NCBI GenBank assembly: GCA_009663005.1
Contig: VIGQ01002241.1
Span: 42,501-72,500 of the forward strand
DNA: 30,000 nucleotides
Direction: 5' to 3'
Source: Actinidia chinensis
Lineage: Eukaryota; Streptophyta; Magnoliopsida; Ericales; Actinidiaceae
Under the pieces are notes generated by a model. That model did not search any database and was not told where the DNA came from. It saw only the letters and a list, made by a program, of their open reading frames with translations. Below, one piece after another: positions 29,594 through 30,000 of this stretch (positions are counted from its first letter, which is position 1; every line of letters begins with the position of its first letter). The translations under genes and the position numbers were made by a program.

Positions 29594-30000
29594 TGTAGTC
29601 ATAAAATTAATTCGGTTTCGCGATTATGCGAAAATAAAACCGAATAGGATCTTGAATTCAATACATCTATAAAATAATTATTCTACAATAATTAATGGAG
29701 TGATCATAACCTTTATTAGCCATCTGATCAATTGAATAGCTCCTTTAATTGAATACTTTAATTTCTGCTCACCTCTTCTCTCTGTCTCTCCTCTAACTTT
29801 AAAATTTTAAAGGATAAAACAAATATTCTAATATTGATGGAAAAATAATACGTTCAAAGGGGTGGTTATCCTATCTATTATAGAGGAAGAAGATGGCCTA
29901 GAAGTATACTCCTAAAGATTTCCTATCCATCAAACGTTTATCCTTTTTCATAAAGAGTTTTCCATTTAAAATAAATTAGCTTGAATCTTATCTTTAATTA
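29594..30000 (-). repeat. 5' LTR of the copia element, truncated at window edge
   Basis: It starts TGTAGTCATAAAATTAATTCGG on the + strand, two bases right of the primer site, and aligns with 24172 to about 24550. The outer part, with its TGTTATT start on the minus strand, lies beyond 30000. Confidence 0.88.

Larger units (their letters stand above)
24172..30000 (-). mobile_element. Ty1/copia retrotransposon, nearly whole (5' LTR cut by window edge)
   Basis: Two LTR copies in direct orientation (24172-24631 and 29594 to the end) flank an internal region that reads on the minus strand as primer site, leader, integrase, reverse transcriptase and RNase H, the copia order. A polypurine tract adjoins the left LTR, and a Met-tRNA primer site adjoins the right LTR. 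Coding parts are broken by many indels. No gag or protease was recognised. The expected full length is about 5.9 kb, assuming a right LTR of about 460 bp. Left flank target duplication cannot be tested because the right end is outside. Confidence 0.9.

Noticed and set aside
1..30000. tRNA, rRNA or organellar DNA insertions
   Set aside because: No stretch with tRNA arm motifs or recognisable rRNA or organelle gene sequence was seen, other than the Met-tRNA complement at the copia primer site.

Overview
This window looks like repeat-rich nuclear DNA of a flowering plant, most likely a eudicot. The signs are AT-rich sequence with CT/AT microsatellites, plant-type LTR retrotransposons (two Ty3/gypsy elements of the Tat/Ogre type and one Ty1/copia element with an initiator-Met tRNA primer site), short hAT-like elements, and two broken genes for DC1 (Cys/His-rich C1-like) proteins, a family expanded in plants. 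I see no intact protein-coding gene. Every recognisable coding stretch is broken by stops and by many one-base length changes, so positions of coding remnants are approximate and each was read by following the family pattern across frames.

Layout. 1-6472: right part of a + strand Tat-type gypsy element, with a minus-strand fragment resembling the extra antisense ORF of Tat elements (about 2298-2501), a nested minus-strand LTR (about 3079-5306), and the element's own 3' LTR (about 5666-6472). 6473-8300: no gene seen. 8300-8475: AT microsatellite. 8575-9790: first DC1 pseudogene, with an internal minisatellite. 10064-10459: hAT-like MITE. About 11020-19640: a minus-strand Tat-type gypsy element, read right to left as LTR, primer-site region, gag, reverse transcriptase, RNase H, second RNase H, integrase, 3' LTR remnant. 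It is interrupted by a MITE inside the reverse transcriptase (14191-14587) and by a roughly 2.1 kb LTR (15395-17557). About 19640-20460: a diverged relative of that LTR. 20460-22060: unassigned. 22060-23018: second DC1 pseudogene. 24172 to the window end: a minus-strand copia element with its 3' LTR, polypurine tract, RNase H, reverse transcriptase, integrase, an unusual repeat-filled leader, the primer site, and a 5' LTR cut by the window edge.

How it fits together: the window is best explained as two DC1 gene remnants (possibly one split gene) in a region repeatedly hit by nested transposons. I found no gene set suggesting a new biochemical system. The points most worth checking are the antisense ORF of the left Tat element, the two leader repeats of the copia element, the GTCGAC palindrome arrays shared by two LTR copies, the frame-drifting minisatellite in the first DC1 gene, and the high rate of single-base indels, which could be decay or assembly error.
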